NCBI GenBank assembly: GCA_040954595.2
Contig: CM082581.2
Span: forward strand, 1,116,001 to 1,180,000
Length of the DNA stretch: 64,000 nucleotides
Direction: 5' to 3'
Origin: Balanoglossus misakiensis
Lineage: Eukaryota; Hemichordata
Position 1 is the first letter of the stretch. Each line of letters begins with the position of its first letter. The position numbers and the translations under genes are program-made. Under the pieces are notes generated by a model. It did no database searches. It had not been told where the DNA came from and worked only from the letters and a program-made list of their open reading frames with translations. This document shows positions 9,454-20,486 of this stretch, piece by piece.

Positions 9454-9680
9454 CTGAAAGAAAGAAGAAGTCATCTTAACAGAAACACTTCACAAACAGG
9501 ACATCAGCAAGATCACAGTCGAGGTAGGGCAAATATTGCCTACATGTGCAATCTATAATGTTATACCAGGTTCACGTAGGGTAAAATTCGAAACGTTTCA
9601 GAGACACTATTTGCCTAAGGTAAACACAGAGCATTAATGCTTTTAGTTGCCTTGTGTCCACACATGCAAAGTTTATGTGT

Positions 9681-9728
9681 AGTTCGCGAAAATTTATCGT
9701 TTGCGAAAATTTCCAGTTTTACATTATG
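9681..9728. mobile_element. Family B element fragment
   Basis: Only the right arm remains (AGTTCGCGAAAATTTATCG ... TTCCAGTTTTACA). It ends 19 bp before the first base of the CUB1 second-half exon on the plus strand. Confidence 0.55.
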
Positions 9729-9746
9729 TATAAAACTTGGTATTAC

Positions 9747-9948
9747 CTGCTTGCCAAGATGCTTCAAAGCCAGTAGCAGTATGCGAACTATCTGAGAGAA
9801 ATTTCACCAACATTGCATTACCACTGCTAATAACTTCATCAGGCTGGTCCGGTCCACTGTATGTGGCAAGAACTTTGGATGGGTCAAACACAGACACCTC
9901 GACAATGACAACAGTATCATGATAAAGTTCAGTGTCAAAATGTAGAAA
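9747..9948 (-). CDS. CUB1 domain exon, second half
   Basis: This 202-bp exon has acceptor CTTTTCAG and donor GTAATA. It begins in phase 0 and leaves phase 1. It reads FLHFDTELYHDTVVIVEV, then LATYSGPDQPDEV, SSGNAMLVKFLSDSS and GFEASWQA. These match the second half of CUB domains: F..F.TE, D.V.V, the S-G-x-x-P segment, SS.N.M.V.F.SD.S, GF.A.W. The usual second cysteine pair of a CUB domain is absent; only the first-half cysteines are seen. The terminal G joins the next exon to give WQAVYSLCGG, so CUB1 is followed directly by CUB2. Confidence 0.85.
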
Positions 9949-10313
9949 CTGAAAAGAATAAAAAATGTCACAACACACATCATAAATAGTGAGCTGTCTC
10001 AAGCCAATATACATGAAAATAAACACAGTTTCATGACTTAAGCCCCATTAGCTGTAACTTTTTGCATTTTTCAGTATTTCTATTCTGTGTATCAATTATA
10101 GTTTCTTGTTCAGCTACGCAGGGCAGAGTTAAATCCATAGTCTTAACTTCTCAACGAAACCTATGAGGGCACAATCGGCATTGTTGTTGTTTGAAAACAT
10201 TCGTAAATAATAACAACAGTCAGTACACATACACATGACTCGTTGACAAGCAGAGAGCTGGGTGTGATGGGTTACTCATGAGGAGAGGAACAAGAAAAAG
10301 TGTTTAATTTAAA

Positions 10314-10496
10314 TAATAACACATGATAGCGAGGGCAATATCACGATTTGAAGCCTGCATGAGGGATGGTGATCTCTGACCATAATATTGATGATGCCCG
10401 AGCCGCAGGCGAGGGTATCATCAATATTTTGGTCAGAGATCACCAGCCCGAGGGCAGGCTTCAAATCGTGATGTTGCCCGAGCATAATGTGTTATT
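10314..10496. mobile_element. Near-perfect palindrome of about 180 bp
   Basis: The arms AATAACACATGATAGCGAGG ... CACGATTTGAAGCCTGC and GCAGGCTTCAAATCGTG ... GCATAATGTGTTATT are inverted copies. A second inner inverted pair (TGGTGATCTCTGACCA, TGGTCAGAGATCACCA) and GATGATGCCCGAGC lie around the centre. It could fold into a long hairpin. No ORF. Confidence 0.7.
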
Positions 10497-11264
10497 AATT
10501 TTATTACGCCGAACATTTGAACGTACATACACTGCAGCATGTAGCATGTAGACCCGCGTCCATATGTCGTACGTTGCTGAGAATGTAAAATGTCTCGATC
10601 TCCCAAGAATTATACGGTACCTACTTCGAACTTAGATTATTTTGAAAATACTGCGCTGTTGGTTGCGATTTTGGTGTATTTACTGCCCGTTTGCAGTAAA
10701 ATATCATCCAGTAGAACAGGTGTTAAGCCTGTGTGTCGCTTTGAAGCCATATAGATGCGGGAGTTGACTGATCGTGAAGGAAGCCATTGAACGACAGTTT
10801 GGAACGCGCAGAAGTCGTGCCCAGAACACCAAAACAACCAAGTGGGCAATATCAGCGCACGCGACAGGGCTTTATCAACTCTAGCCATGTTATATCACTT
10901 TTTTTTTCTATATCACGTGAGCGCGTCTCAGCCAATCACGAAAACGGTATAATACGTGAGGTGTAATAAACACAAAACAAAATTACTGATAAACTAGCCT
11001 GAAGTTATAGATAATGGCCCTTTAATTCAAAAGTTTACCAAAAATCATGTTTGTTATAAGGAAGAAAAAAATCAAATTATTTTTTTTTTAGTTGAAATGA
11101 ATTTAAATCTAATACATGTGTCTGTTTTTTTTTTAAAGTGTTTGTATGTCGAATGGACGGGAAAAGGTGTTTTGTATAGGCAGGTTTCCAGATTAGACAG
11201 AGTTAGTGGTTTATGCAAGTTTTACTGTAAAAAATAACTGGTTTTGGAATTTGACAGTTTACAA

Positions 11265-11398
11265 GTGAGCACTTATTCTGGATGTTGCAGGTCCCTGGAT
11301 TGTCCAAATACATTCTTGTAGAATGTAATAATTATCATCTGGGTATCCAGTGCTGTGAAAGGTCCCCGATTCACCAGTTTCCAAACCACCACATGTTC
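11265..11398 (-). CDS. CUB1 domain exon, first half
   Basis: The exon follows acceptor GATATTCAG and enters in phase 1, completing Gly from the lectin exon to give CAEGTCGGLETG. The residues CGG, GTFHSTGYPDDNYY, QECIWTIQGP and SRISAH are the first half of a CUB domain (C-G-G, GYP, C-W-I). Protein alignment to the next exon is perfect if the exon ends at 11265 (SRISAH joined to FLHFDTE), but no GT donor exists there. The only nearby donor, GTAAAC, lies two bases further (11263) and would shift the frame. The last bases and the following intron start are repeated as an inverted 46-bp match near 14602-14647. The 3' limit is therefore uncertain. Confidence 0.7.
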
Positions 11399-11709
11399 CT
11401 GAATATCATTAAAATAAAAAGAAAGAGTATGTTTGTGTGATGAATGGTCATAAAGATTCAGCTCATCAAGTTGACGAAATTTCATTGATGATAAAATTAC
11501 TTCACCAACAGTGAGTATCCAATGTACATGTATAAAACAATGTTTGTATTAGTATAAATCAAATGTAAAAATTTTGAAACGACATTTATCACACCCGAAA
11601 ATTCCAAGAACCGCATATTATGATTCTCTAAGCTCAAACTATCAGTGTGACAGATGCCAGATTCTTAAAATACTTGGCCCAGTTTTGTTTCTGATTTATA
11701 TTTATGACA

Positions 11710-11904
11710 TACTGTAAAACAGGAAATTTTTCATGATATCAAAAGTGGCAACTGTTATGCGATGATTGATTTTCGCATTCTCATATTTCACGGCATTGCT
11801 ATCTTCGAAAAACATTTTGACACAACTTGTTTATTTTCGCGTTTTTTTGGCTCTCGCATAGTTCGCAAAAATGTATCGCTCGCGAAAATTTCCTGTTTAC
11901 AGTA
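11710..11904. mobile_element. Family B palindromic element
   Basis: Complete 195-bp copy: TACTGTAAAACAGGAAATTT at the left and its inverse AAATTTCCTGTTTACAGTA at the right, with GCTCTCGCATAGTTCGC inside. Confidence 0.7.
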
Positions 11905-12024
11905 CAAAATTCTTTGAGGATCAGACTTTCTGCTGACAGTTCAAAAGTAGTCTTTAGTTGCAAAGGAGATGATCATACAATTAAACCACGATCGTGACGT
12001 CACACTATTCAATAGACAAGTCAT

Positions 12025-13451
12025 TCACTGAGAGAACCTCCGTCTCACACAAAACCACAGGTTTAAAACCAAGTCCCGGGTAGTTCTAGAACTACCTCCG
12101 GGGGTTCTAGAACTACCGCAGGACTCAGTCTCACCTGTCGTAACAAAAATACAAATACACAATGCTTTATTTGCATAATTACATTTACTTCTATACCTGT
12201 ATTCAAAGTACATTTCATTTGAATAGAGTAATTGTTATGTTAATTGAAAGCGAACTGGATATGCGACAGTCTCCGGATCATTTCATTCAATGCTTCACAT
12301 TCACAGTTTTGTCTACTGACGTACAAAGCTAATGTCTTGGTGGCTCTCGAGAGTCTTCATAACATGATAATAAAAGTATAAAATAGACAAAAATCAATTC
12401 ACCAGAAACAAACTAACGTTGCAATAAATTAACTACAAATTTCTAGAAAATTATACTAAATCACATTATCCCCAGATTTGCTTGCATTACTCTAACCAGA
12501 TGCTTCACTTCGATTTTGCTTCACTACCGACATGTAACAAGGTTGGCTGTTTTAGGCCTAAAACCCGCGTACCTTGCAAAATTCTGCTTACTTTTTGTTG
12601 CTGTTCACCAGACGTGGGTTTGTAATGTCGGACGGATTCACTTCGGTATCAAGTCTTTTCGCAGATGAGTTACTCACCAATATCGCTACCATACAGACGT
12701 GTTGCCGCTGTGGCTCGTAGAGAGTGGTTCGTTCAAAAGCCAGGGAGGCCAATACACAGACGGGCAGTAGTACCATGTAGAGCATTGTTACCCGGTTTTT
12801 GCTTTACCAACATGTAGCCGCTTGTTTTCGCAGATGATATAGATCGGAACTACATGTATCTTCAGATCGATTTCATGGATATTTGAAGGAAAATAAAAAA
12901 AAAACGTGACACTTACATGTAGGCCTTCTGCATTTGGCCTAGAAAATTTTCGCGTAAGCTTACCATGTGCACGCAAAACCCCAATAGCTGTAACGCTTCC
13001 CATAATACACTACGTAACACACCTGTAAAGTTTAATTTGATGCAAATTAGTGTTTGAAATTAGCATATCACTCTGACACGTAAGCATGAACATTTAGAGT
13101 AACACCTGTCAAGCGTGGGCGATCTTGTAAGGCCCAGCAGGGCGGTCTAGAACTACCTGCCCACGACATGATTCATTTATAGGAAAAGGGGTGGCCAACC
13201 AAATTTCACAGTCAGCAATGAAGAATAAGCCTCTTTTGATAAGCTTTTGTTCGTTCATTTTATTGAATCGTTGAGTAAAACGACGTCTTTGTGGTACACG
13301 AAGCTCCAATGGTGACAATGTCTGTGGGGGGTCGTGGTTTAAGTTAGAGAACCACCTCCCCCTCAGTGGTTCTTGGTTTCCAATCGCCTCGGGCCTGCGG
13401 CCCTCGGCAATTCGAAACCAAGAACCACCTCGGGGTCGGTGGTTCTCTATT
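12025..13451. repeat. Intronic region with GGTAGTTCTAGAACTACC-type inverted repeats
   Basis: At 12081-12119 the palindrome TAGTTCTAGAACTA occurs twice in short order; a related TCTAGAACTACC sits at 13144-13160. At about 13346-13451 TAGAGAACCACCTCCCC and its inverse GTGGTTCTCTA flank an inner inverted pair GTGGTTCTTGGTTTCC / GAAACCAAGAACCAC. The pieces look like one decayed inverted-repeat family. Confidence 0.5.
12678..12785 (-). CDS. Possible signal-peptide first exon
   Basis: On the minus strand an ATG opens 36 codons beginning MLYMVLLPVCVLASLAF, a hydrophobic stretch like a secretion signal. It is followed by GTGAGT, a consensus donor, in phase 0. It sits in the intron between the lectin and CUB1 exons. 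A phase-0 donor does not fit the next exon (11398, phase 1); it would fit 9948 (phase 0). It could be an alternative promoter exon of the same gene, skipping the lectin domain. Short hydrophobic ORFs with a chance donor are common, so this is weak. Confidence 0.25.
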
Positions 13452-13651
13452 ACATAAATAGTCTAAAAGAAATTGTTAAGTAAACATAACCATACAATTA
13501 ATGAGTGGAATTATCTAGCGACAACTGGCCTCAATTTTGAATTTCAAATATAACACCATTCTGCACCCAAGGAGACATCACATGATCTGATCCCCCTTGT
13601 TTAACTTTTAGTGGTGAGCTCTTCCAAGTATATCTTGTATTGCTTAGGGGA

Positions 13652-13950
13652 CTCTAACTCTCTCTCCTTCCCTCCCTTCCACCCCCTCCCCCTCCCTCTC
13701 TAGCTCTCTCCCTCCCCTCTCCCGCCCCTCTCCCTCCCCTCTCCCGCCCCTCTCCCTCCCTCCCACCCCTCTCTAGCTCTCTCTCCCTCCCTACCCCCCT
13801 CTACCCCTCCCTCTCCCTCTAGTTCTCTCTCCCCCTCTCCCTCACTACCACCCTCCCTCCCTCCCTCCCTGTCACTCTCCAGCTCTCTCTCCCTCCCCTC
13901 TCACTCTCCCCTCCCAGCCTCTCCCTCCCGCTCTTTTGCACACACTCTCT
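13652..13950. repeat. Polypyrimidine CT-rich tract
   Basis: About 300 bases almost wholly C and T on the plus strand, built from CTCCCTCCC and TCTCTCTCC variants with CTAGCTCTCT interruptions. On the transcribed gene's sense strand it is a GA-rich run, able to form triplex or quadruplex structures. It lies in the intron after the last lectin exon, ending about 100 bp from that exon. Confidence 0.85.
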
Positions 13951-14047
13951 CTTAGTATATATATTGGGAGGTGACTACAGCAGTGCGAGAAAAGTAAAGA
14001 CCTGATGCGAGTAAGGGAAGATTCTAGCTGATTTGAATCAGACTTAC

Positions 14048-14263
14048 CTTCAGCACAAGCTGCTACTTCACACATTGACAGACTGACATCATCACATCTT
14101 GCATGATACAATGGGTAATTATTTTCAAAGAGGTTTAACCTCACACATTGCCCAGTGGAGGCATCAGGTTCTGTGTCTGCCCATCGACCATCAAAGACAC
14201 TACCTTTCCTGCCATCTGAATAATCATATTCCACACTGCCATCTCGATTGGGTCCACTAAATC
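14048..14263 (-). CDS. C-type lectin domain exon, C-terminal part
   Basis: This 216-bp exon enters and leaves in phase 1, with acceptor TTTATAG and donor GTAAGT. It supplies the long-loop and C-terminal part of the fold: YDYSDG, then GRWADTEPD, GQCVRL, YHARCDD and SMCEVAAC. Cysteines at GQC, ARC and SMC match the conserved CTLD disulphides. The EPD tripeptide sits where EPN or QPD marks calcium-dependent sugar binding. The matching WND motif is not present; the segment reads YHARCDD. Carbohydrate binding is therefore uncertain and a protein ligand is possible. The exon ends CAEG, linking to a CUB domain. Just downstream in transcript order lies a 300-bp pyrimidine-rich tract (13652-13950) inside the intron. 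Confidence 0.88.
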
Positions 14264-14710
14264 CTATAAAATGGAAATAAAGAAAGAAGATGCATACAGC
14301 AGTGTTTCATCCAGGATGGGGGGGGGGGGGGGATATGTCCCCCTTTGCTTGAATAGTTGCACTCTTGCAAGGAGGGGAATGAGTGACATCGCTGAGTCTG
14401 TAAGGGGCACCATTTCCCCCTTGACAAATTTCTAGGGGGGTGCCAACATGCTGACAGTGGGCGAATTCCCTCATCCCTCCATCTGGATGAAAAACTGCAT
14501 ACAGAGTCACTTAATAGCAAGATTTTGTGAGGTTATTGAGATGTAAAAAATAGGCTTTTCAATTACCATCTTGAGACAATTATCATTCAAGTGTTACTAT
14601 GCAGTGCTTACTTGTAAACTGTCAAATTCCAAAACCAGTTATTTTTTACACTTGATACACCCACAAATTATTTGGGAACACTGACAAACACTGTTAAAAG
14701 ACACACTCAC

Positions 14711-14829
14711 CAATCCAACCATGGTTCGCTGTTTCATTGGAAGTCTCTTCAATCTGGTTTACAATCTCTGCTCCAGCATAACGATTTTCAGAATAACCCT
14801 CAATTACTGTCAAGTGCCCACCATAAAAT
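14711..14829 (-). CDS. C-type lectin domain exon, central part
   Basis: This 119-bp exon runs from acceptor TTTTCAG to donor GTGAGT, entering phase 2 and leaving phase 1. The residues are FYGGHLTVIEGY, then a helix-like stretch containing AEIVNQIEETSNE, ending HGWIG. GGHL followed by an acidic helical segment and W-I-G is the core of the C-type lectin fold (the GGHLA...E...W.G pattern). The final G completes Gly with the next exon to give GWIGFSGPN. The intron upstream is about 5.6 kb and carries several inverted-repeat elements. The upstream end of the duplicated segment falls in this intron too. Confidence 0.85.
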
Positions 14830-15550
14830 CTGAAAATAAACCAATTTATAACACATCAAACATGTTCCAAACTAATTTCGAAATTCCAGTCCGTGAATAA
14901 TACATTTCCTCTTTGAAAACATTTAATATTGGTGAATAAGAGGTTCATAAATGTATAACATTAGATTTTTGTTTGTAAAGTCTATATTTTGTGTTACACC
15001 TTTCCAATAAGTGTGTGATTAGTGTAGATTTCGGCAGAATTTCTGGGAAAAAAGAATCTGTGAAAAATTCACCTGAATTTTGGGGAGAAAAAAAATTGCT
15101 GAACGTTTCCTTTGAATAAAAAAGTTCAGCTTATTTCTTTTAGAGAAAACATGACAATTTCCAGGAAATGGCTGTTGTTGTTTTTTTTTTGGTGTGAATA
15201 AACTTAAAAGACAAATTCTGATACAGTTGCATCAAGGTGATGGAAGAAAATCCCAGATTAACAGGATATTTGGAGAATTTATCCAGAATTTCAAAATTAG
15301 TTCGAAATGTGACATTGTGTTATCAATGATCTGTGTTGAGCAGTCGAACGATGAACGGGTAGTTGACAATTCCCACGAGCACACCCGTATCTTTCCTCGG
15401 TAGTTGCGCCGGGCCGGTCGGCAATGTAACAGAAAAAGTGGTACGATATGCCAGCTGAGCCGTCGCTAGTCTACAATTCCGAGTCTACAAGGCCGTCTCT
15501 AACTAAAAATTATAATAACTATCGAGGTACGTGACAATTATATCAGCGAA

Positions 15551-15898
15551 TGTGGGGCTGGGGGTTGCTGCAGTTTGCAGCCCCTCCATCTCCCCTGGAC
15601 GATTTTTGTTTTTGCGGGGCTGCAGGTCCCAGCTATTCTAAACCGCACAACGAGCGACCGGGATTTGGGCCCGGAGCGAATTTCTACACTCCAGACGTCT
15701 CCAGTCCACAATTTTCCACAATTTTTTCGCCAAATCGGTCCCGGAACCCATACAGCGCTTACCTGGCAAAGGATGTCGCGGTATTTGTCGATTTTGCCTA
15801 CGTTTTCCCCAGTTATTCAACTTCAATCGGCAAAACCAAAACTCGTTCAGGGGAGATGGAGGGGCTGCAAACTGCAGCAAGGGCTGGGGGCTGCAGGC
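15551..15898. mobile_element. Inverted-repeat element with 60-bp arms
   Basis: The left arm GGGGCTGGGGGTTGCTGCAG ... CTCCATCTCCCCTGGACGA and the right arm TTCAGGGGAGATGGAG ... CTGCAGCAAGGGCTGGGGG are inverted copies enclosing about 230 bp. Open frames crossing it are by-products of the arms. Confidence 0.65.
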
Positions 15899-16878
15899 AG
15901 AATATATGACCAAAGGATACGCGTGAAAAAAAGACAATTACCTACTTTGCTACCGTGGGTCTTTGACTAATTAAAACATGATAACGTGCATCAAAGCCAG
16001 CCGAGGCTTCAGGGGCATAGTATTCCTGAGTTTATACGCGAAGAAACCAAGAAATATTCATGAGTATGTAGACGGAACTTGTCTTTTAGCTCAAATTTGA
16101 CCTGGCTTGAGGTCACTGTGACAGCGCAGCCAGCGGTAGAATTGGGGTAGGCATGAAGAACATATCTACTACAAAAACTGGTGAGGGCGGGGGGGGAGAT
16201 GGGGGGGGGGGTGGTGGCTTTTCAGTTTAGTCACGGTCCTTGGTTTTGGCCTTCGGCTTCACTAGAAAAAACCAAAAAACCACAATGCCGAAGGCCAACT
16301 CGTCGAAGCACCTGGTACGTCTATGGCAGAAGTCAGTATTTACATGTTCTGACTCGGTACACGCCATGCACTTGCCAAGAGATTCCACGAGGAATACCAT
16401 GATGATGAACGGCTCGGGCGTCTTCGTGTGCACGAAGACACGATACTAGACTTCATTGACCCTGTCTCATTCTTTTCTTTTCATGCGCATAAGGACATGA
16501 AAAGTCGACCTAACCTTTTGTTTTATCACTTACTGTGGTTTTATAGGGATGCTGTGAGTGAAAAAGTGGCACATTCGGGTTGTTGCCTTATACTTAATTT
16601 CTCCATTTCTATTGGAGCAGGCTACACCGGGCCCAGGGTCGAACTTAAACCAATTTGCAGCCGTGATGGTCGAACAATGTCCGACAAACTTTAGGCACGT
16701 CAAGCTTATGCCTTCCTGGGTCGCCCGACAAGAATGAACTTCTATTTTAACGATAGGGCCTATTCCAATCAATACCCGCCGTATCAGTCACGCAATAATG
16801 AACACGAAATCCAGATCCCCCAGAATGATGTTTCACTAGACTCGGGGAGAGTGCTGTTTAGTACCAACAGGCAATTAA

Positions 16879-17020
16879 AGGTATACGGTCACCTATGGAA
16901 AATTAGCTATAGTTACCATGGCAAATTGAGATGTAGCCAATCACAGATTTTTAGTGGGTGGCACACGCGAAAAAAGAGCGCCGCCATATGTTCTCATCTC
17001 AGCCATATATGGTCCTATGT
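16879..17020. mobile_element. Second copy of palindromic family D (partial)
   Basis: Begins after TTAA (16875-16878) with AGGTATACGGTCACC and shares the GTTACCATGG, AGCCAATCACAGATTTT and CATATATGG segments with 771-955 in inverse orientation. The right end is not clear. Confidence 0.55.
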
Positions 17021-19576
17021 AACCACCTCATGTCATTTACAGAATTGGAACACCCTAAAGAATGTCATGCAGACAATGTCACGTGTTGTTCCATGACCAA
17101 CCAAACAACAAACTCATGTCCAAATCAATTAAATTCCAAAGAATGCTCCAAATATGCAGAATTGCCACGCAAGTCGAGCATACTTAAGCACTCTGCACAA
17201 CTGAAACATAAAATCCAAGCTTTTAACAATACAACAATAAACAATCCATTCTGATCGAATTAATGACCAAATAAAACGAAAAACACAACTCGACCCACAA
17301 AAAGTATACGAAGCGCTTTTAATCGCTCATTAATGTTTGATCTCGAGGAGACGTGTTAAAAAATCCGCTATGAAAAGCAGGGGAGAACAATAGCCTATTT
17401 TTACCAGGTAAACAAACACCAGGTAAAAATCCACCCATGCTTCCAGACCGCTCTAGGATAGTGATCCACCCAATGAAACTGTATCTCTTTAACTTTAATT
17501 TGCAAACTCGTGGAATTGATCATTTTATAAATCGCTCCATTTTGACGTTTTCTCTGTGGTTTGTTAATACAAATTTTGTCTGTGCCAAATCTGTCCTCTA
17601 ATACTGTCACTTGTATTAGAGTTCAAATAACACAGAAGTATAATACAACGTTTTGAAAAAGACAGACATTTTTCGTGGGAACGGTGATATACTTAGGCCA
17701 CACTCGAGCTAAAAACAAAAGTCTATATTTTATCAAAAATGCCTTGGACGCACAAACATCTACAGGATGTGGAAGGGGCGGGTCAAAACCGCGATCTACA
17801 ACTGTGCCTCCCCCCCCCCCCCCGGGCTGTCTTGCTTCTATTTGGAGTGTCAATGTGTGATTTAGCGTTGTTTGCGGCAGATACTAAGCTTTGTTCTTGT
17901 TTCACTCCATTTGCTGCATTGTGCTGTGCTCTGGTATTTCTCCAGGGTCTACGGTTACACTATAGGCTGATTAGTCGTATCTTTACTACACAGACAAAAA
18001 ACTTCGAAGCTTTATGTCTGTGCCTTTTATGAACAAGCATCGTCCGATTCGAATTCGACTCGTCATCGGTAGCTATGTTTATTTCGCCCTTGGAGACCTC
18101 CCCTGGCCTCGTTAGGATGACTGTTACCAGGACTACCTTAAACCAATCTTTTCGAACCGGACGGTACACACGACATGTCTATGTTAATTGTCCAGGTACC
18201 AGAGTGTACGTGTGGGCTCCCTAAACCCCTCATTGGCGGCCGGTCCCTGTCCGAATAAACACGTTTGACAGACAAAAAATGATGAACAAGTGGCTTACTT
18301 CAATACTTCGTTAACTAGACGGCTGAACTCTGAATGTTGATTCAGCAAAAAAAATGTGTTTACGGCAAGGTTTTGATCAATACGACACATTTACCATTGA
18401 AAACGCCCAAAGTAAGTGGGGGCGTTTGACCATCAATCAAACCCACGCCCAGGTGCATGTGAACGGCCGAAGCAGTGTAACGTTTCACATTCCGTGCAAC
18501 GTCCGACACTGTGTGAAAGCGGTTGCTGTCGGGTGGCTTGACCTAATTTTCGTACATTGATATGCATTTGACACCTCACTACCTGTTTTCTTAATATTGC
18601 TAAAACTTTGCGTTGAAATATCACTGAAATGTTGATGATCCACGCACAAGTCGTCTACCCCGACATGAAAAGCTTTTATACAAGAAAACTAATTGCACAT
18701 GACCACCAAGGTCATACCGCAAGGTGTGTCTAAATGTCAAGGAAGGACATTGGGAGGGGGGACTTGGGTCGAGAACGACCATGACGGAGGAAAAACCGAC
18801 AAGTCATTGTGTAACCTGTTTACTTGCCAATAGTCAAACGTCAAAATTTACTCTCAACTTGGTTGCAGATCGAGTCTCCCGAATTTCCAACTTTTATGAT
18901 TGGGTAAATACCGATATGCGACTGGTATGCGACGCGTTGACGACGCGAAGATTTTGTTGAAATCAAATGGTTTGTCAAATGTCATCTCACAGTGGAGATA
19001 CCGTGGTCATCTGACATGAAAGGGTTCGATTGGGTCTGACCGCCGTCGTTCATCCATGCTTAGAAAGCGGCGATCATGGTACAATGTAAAACCAAGGTCA
19101 AACCTTACTGAACACATGTATTGCATGGAGAAACTTTTCTCCCTGTCTGTGTACTGAACACGTACCGTGATTGCCATAGTTACAAACGTTACCACGTGAG
19201 AGAGAGTGCATTTTACATCTGTCTTTTCAATTTTGTTGCTTTCTTACTATTCGGAATGATGGAGTCGAAACGAAAACTTTTTGCTTCAGGTGGACCTAGG
19301 GGAAATACCTTATTTGTGACTTTTTTCATGACCCTAAAAAGACGTCGGAATTAATGTGGCTGAGGTCACTCAGGACGACGGAATGGTTGAGCGATTTTAT
19401 TTTATGAGCTCCCACTAGTATTTGTTTTATTGTTTCGGCAGTGTGTCGCGTTATTCGAGCAATCTGCAGTCTGAAAACGAACGGTTTTCAAAGTTTATAA
19501 CAGAAGAACAGGGGTTTAAGCATGAAAGGTCCTGTTGTCTCCCTCGCTGTGTTTGTGTCACTGTGTCTTTGACGTC

Positions 19577-19767
19577 TGACTGACTGATTAACTGGCTGAC
19601 TGACTTACTGACTGTCTGTCAACGTCGGTCTGTCTGACTGTCTGCCCCGTCTCTCTGAGAGAGAGAGTGAGCGAGCGAGCGAGCGAGCGACCGATGAGTG
19701 TCTCTACTGATGAATGTTGCTCTGTCTGTCTGCTTGTGTCTGTCTGCCACTCTGCCTGTTTCACTCT
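19577..19767. repeat. Simple repeats CTGA, GTCT and GAGC
   Basis: CTGACTGACTGATTAACTGG, TGTCTGTC runs and five to six GAGC units (19673-19690). The same block is repeated at about 62668-62860 in the second duplication copy. Confidence 0.75.
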
Positions 19768-20404
19768 GTCTCTCCTAATTTCTTTAAATTTAGGGATATG
19801 CTATTAATGCGATATGAAAGTCAGACACGACGGAAACCTTTTATTCTCAAAACTGTCTGTTGTTTGCTGTTAAATATTGCAAAAGGTTAAGGGCCCTTTT
19901 CGCACGAGACACATGGCTTTGCAGCCGTAGCTCCCAATGTCATAACGATTACCCGAACTACCCTAATTTTAGCCCGCCGACCCAAAACAGTTTAGATCTT
20001 CGTTAACCGGAAGTAAAAATAACGATGTCAAATATACAACAATTCATGAAAATTGCGAGAATCACGCAAGAACTATGATGTCATTCTTCTACACTACGAC
20101 GGCCAAAGATATAAAAAAATTGAAAAATAAAAAAATGTCCCTTTCTACCTACCCTATTTTTGAAAACCATGTAATCGGAATAGCACATATTAGTTTTTTT
20201 GGCCTGAGACATATCCAATTTCCCAACTGAACATGACACGTGATCAAGCATTTTCGACTTATCAGATGCAATCGCTGAACACCTCACACTAAGCGAGGTT
20301 TTGTCTGTCTTTATACGCGCCCTTTGTATTTGTGCGTGACATGTCCAAGCCTTGTTAGGATCTCCCATAAAATTCTACTCAATGATGTATACTTTCATAC
20401 TTAC

Positions 20405-20486
20405 GACTGACAGGTATTTTCAGCGTTGCCAGCTGATTGTTTGTCAGGTACCGCTTTATAACAAGACGCCCCTCTGAGTTGATAAC
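20405..20486 (-). CDS. C-type lectin domain exon, N-terminal part
   Basis: This 82-bp exon has a pyrimidine-rich acceptor ending in TTGCAG and a GTAAGT donor. It enters in phase 1 and leaves in phase 2. In the frame set by the 21243-21186 exon it reads GYQLRGASCYK followed by a segment ending in NTCQS. This matches the CTLD opening (GW..., C-Y, then A...C before the GGHL motif). The last two bases complete a Ser codon with the first base of the 14829-14711 exon, giving CQSFYGGHL, so three exons are locked by phase. The exon lies inside the segmental duplication and has a near-identical copy at 63499-63580. Read alone in frame 0 it is also open and looks like an unrelated peptide, which is misleading. 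Confidence 0.75.

Larger units (their letters stand above)
14830..18031. other. Intron of lectin exons, no gene recognised
   Basis: It holds an inverted-repeat element (15551-15898), a family D element (16879-17020), a G-rich run at 16188-16213 and a C run near 17808-17823. Several open frames of 60-130 codons exist but lack family signatures. Confidence 0.5.

Noticed and set aside
15550-15970. Open frames of 119-131 codons on the plus strand and 99 on the minus strand
   Set aside because: They run through the arms of an inverted-repeat element and have no recognisable domain.
16240-16449. 69-codon frame with a counter-frame on the other strand
   Set aside because: Short, open on both strands, and without motifs.
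16734-17096. 120-codon plus-strand frame
   Set aside because: Its second half lies in the family D palindromic element; the first half has no family features.
18354-18560. Open frame of 68 codons present in both duplication copies
   Set aside because: Conservation is explained by the recent duplication. The differences include non-synonymous changes, and the opposite strand is equally open.
18724-18960. Open frame of 78 codons with its counterpart near 61.8-62.05 kb
   Set aside because: The start region differs by an indel between copies and there is no domain signature or splice context.
20081-20368. 95-codon minus-strand frame next to the lectin exon
   Set aside because: It begins just after the lectin exon's intron start, has no acceptor joining it in phase and no domain. 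The second duplication copy keeps it only in part.
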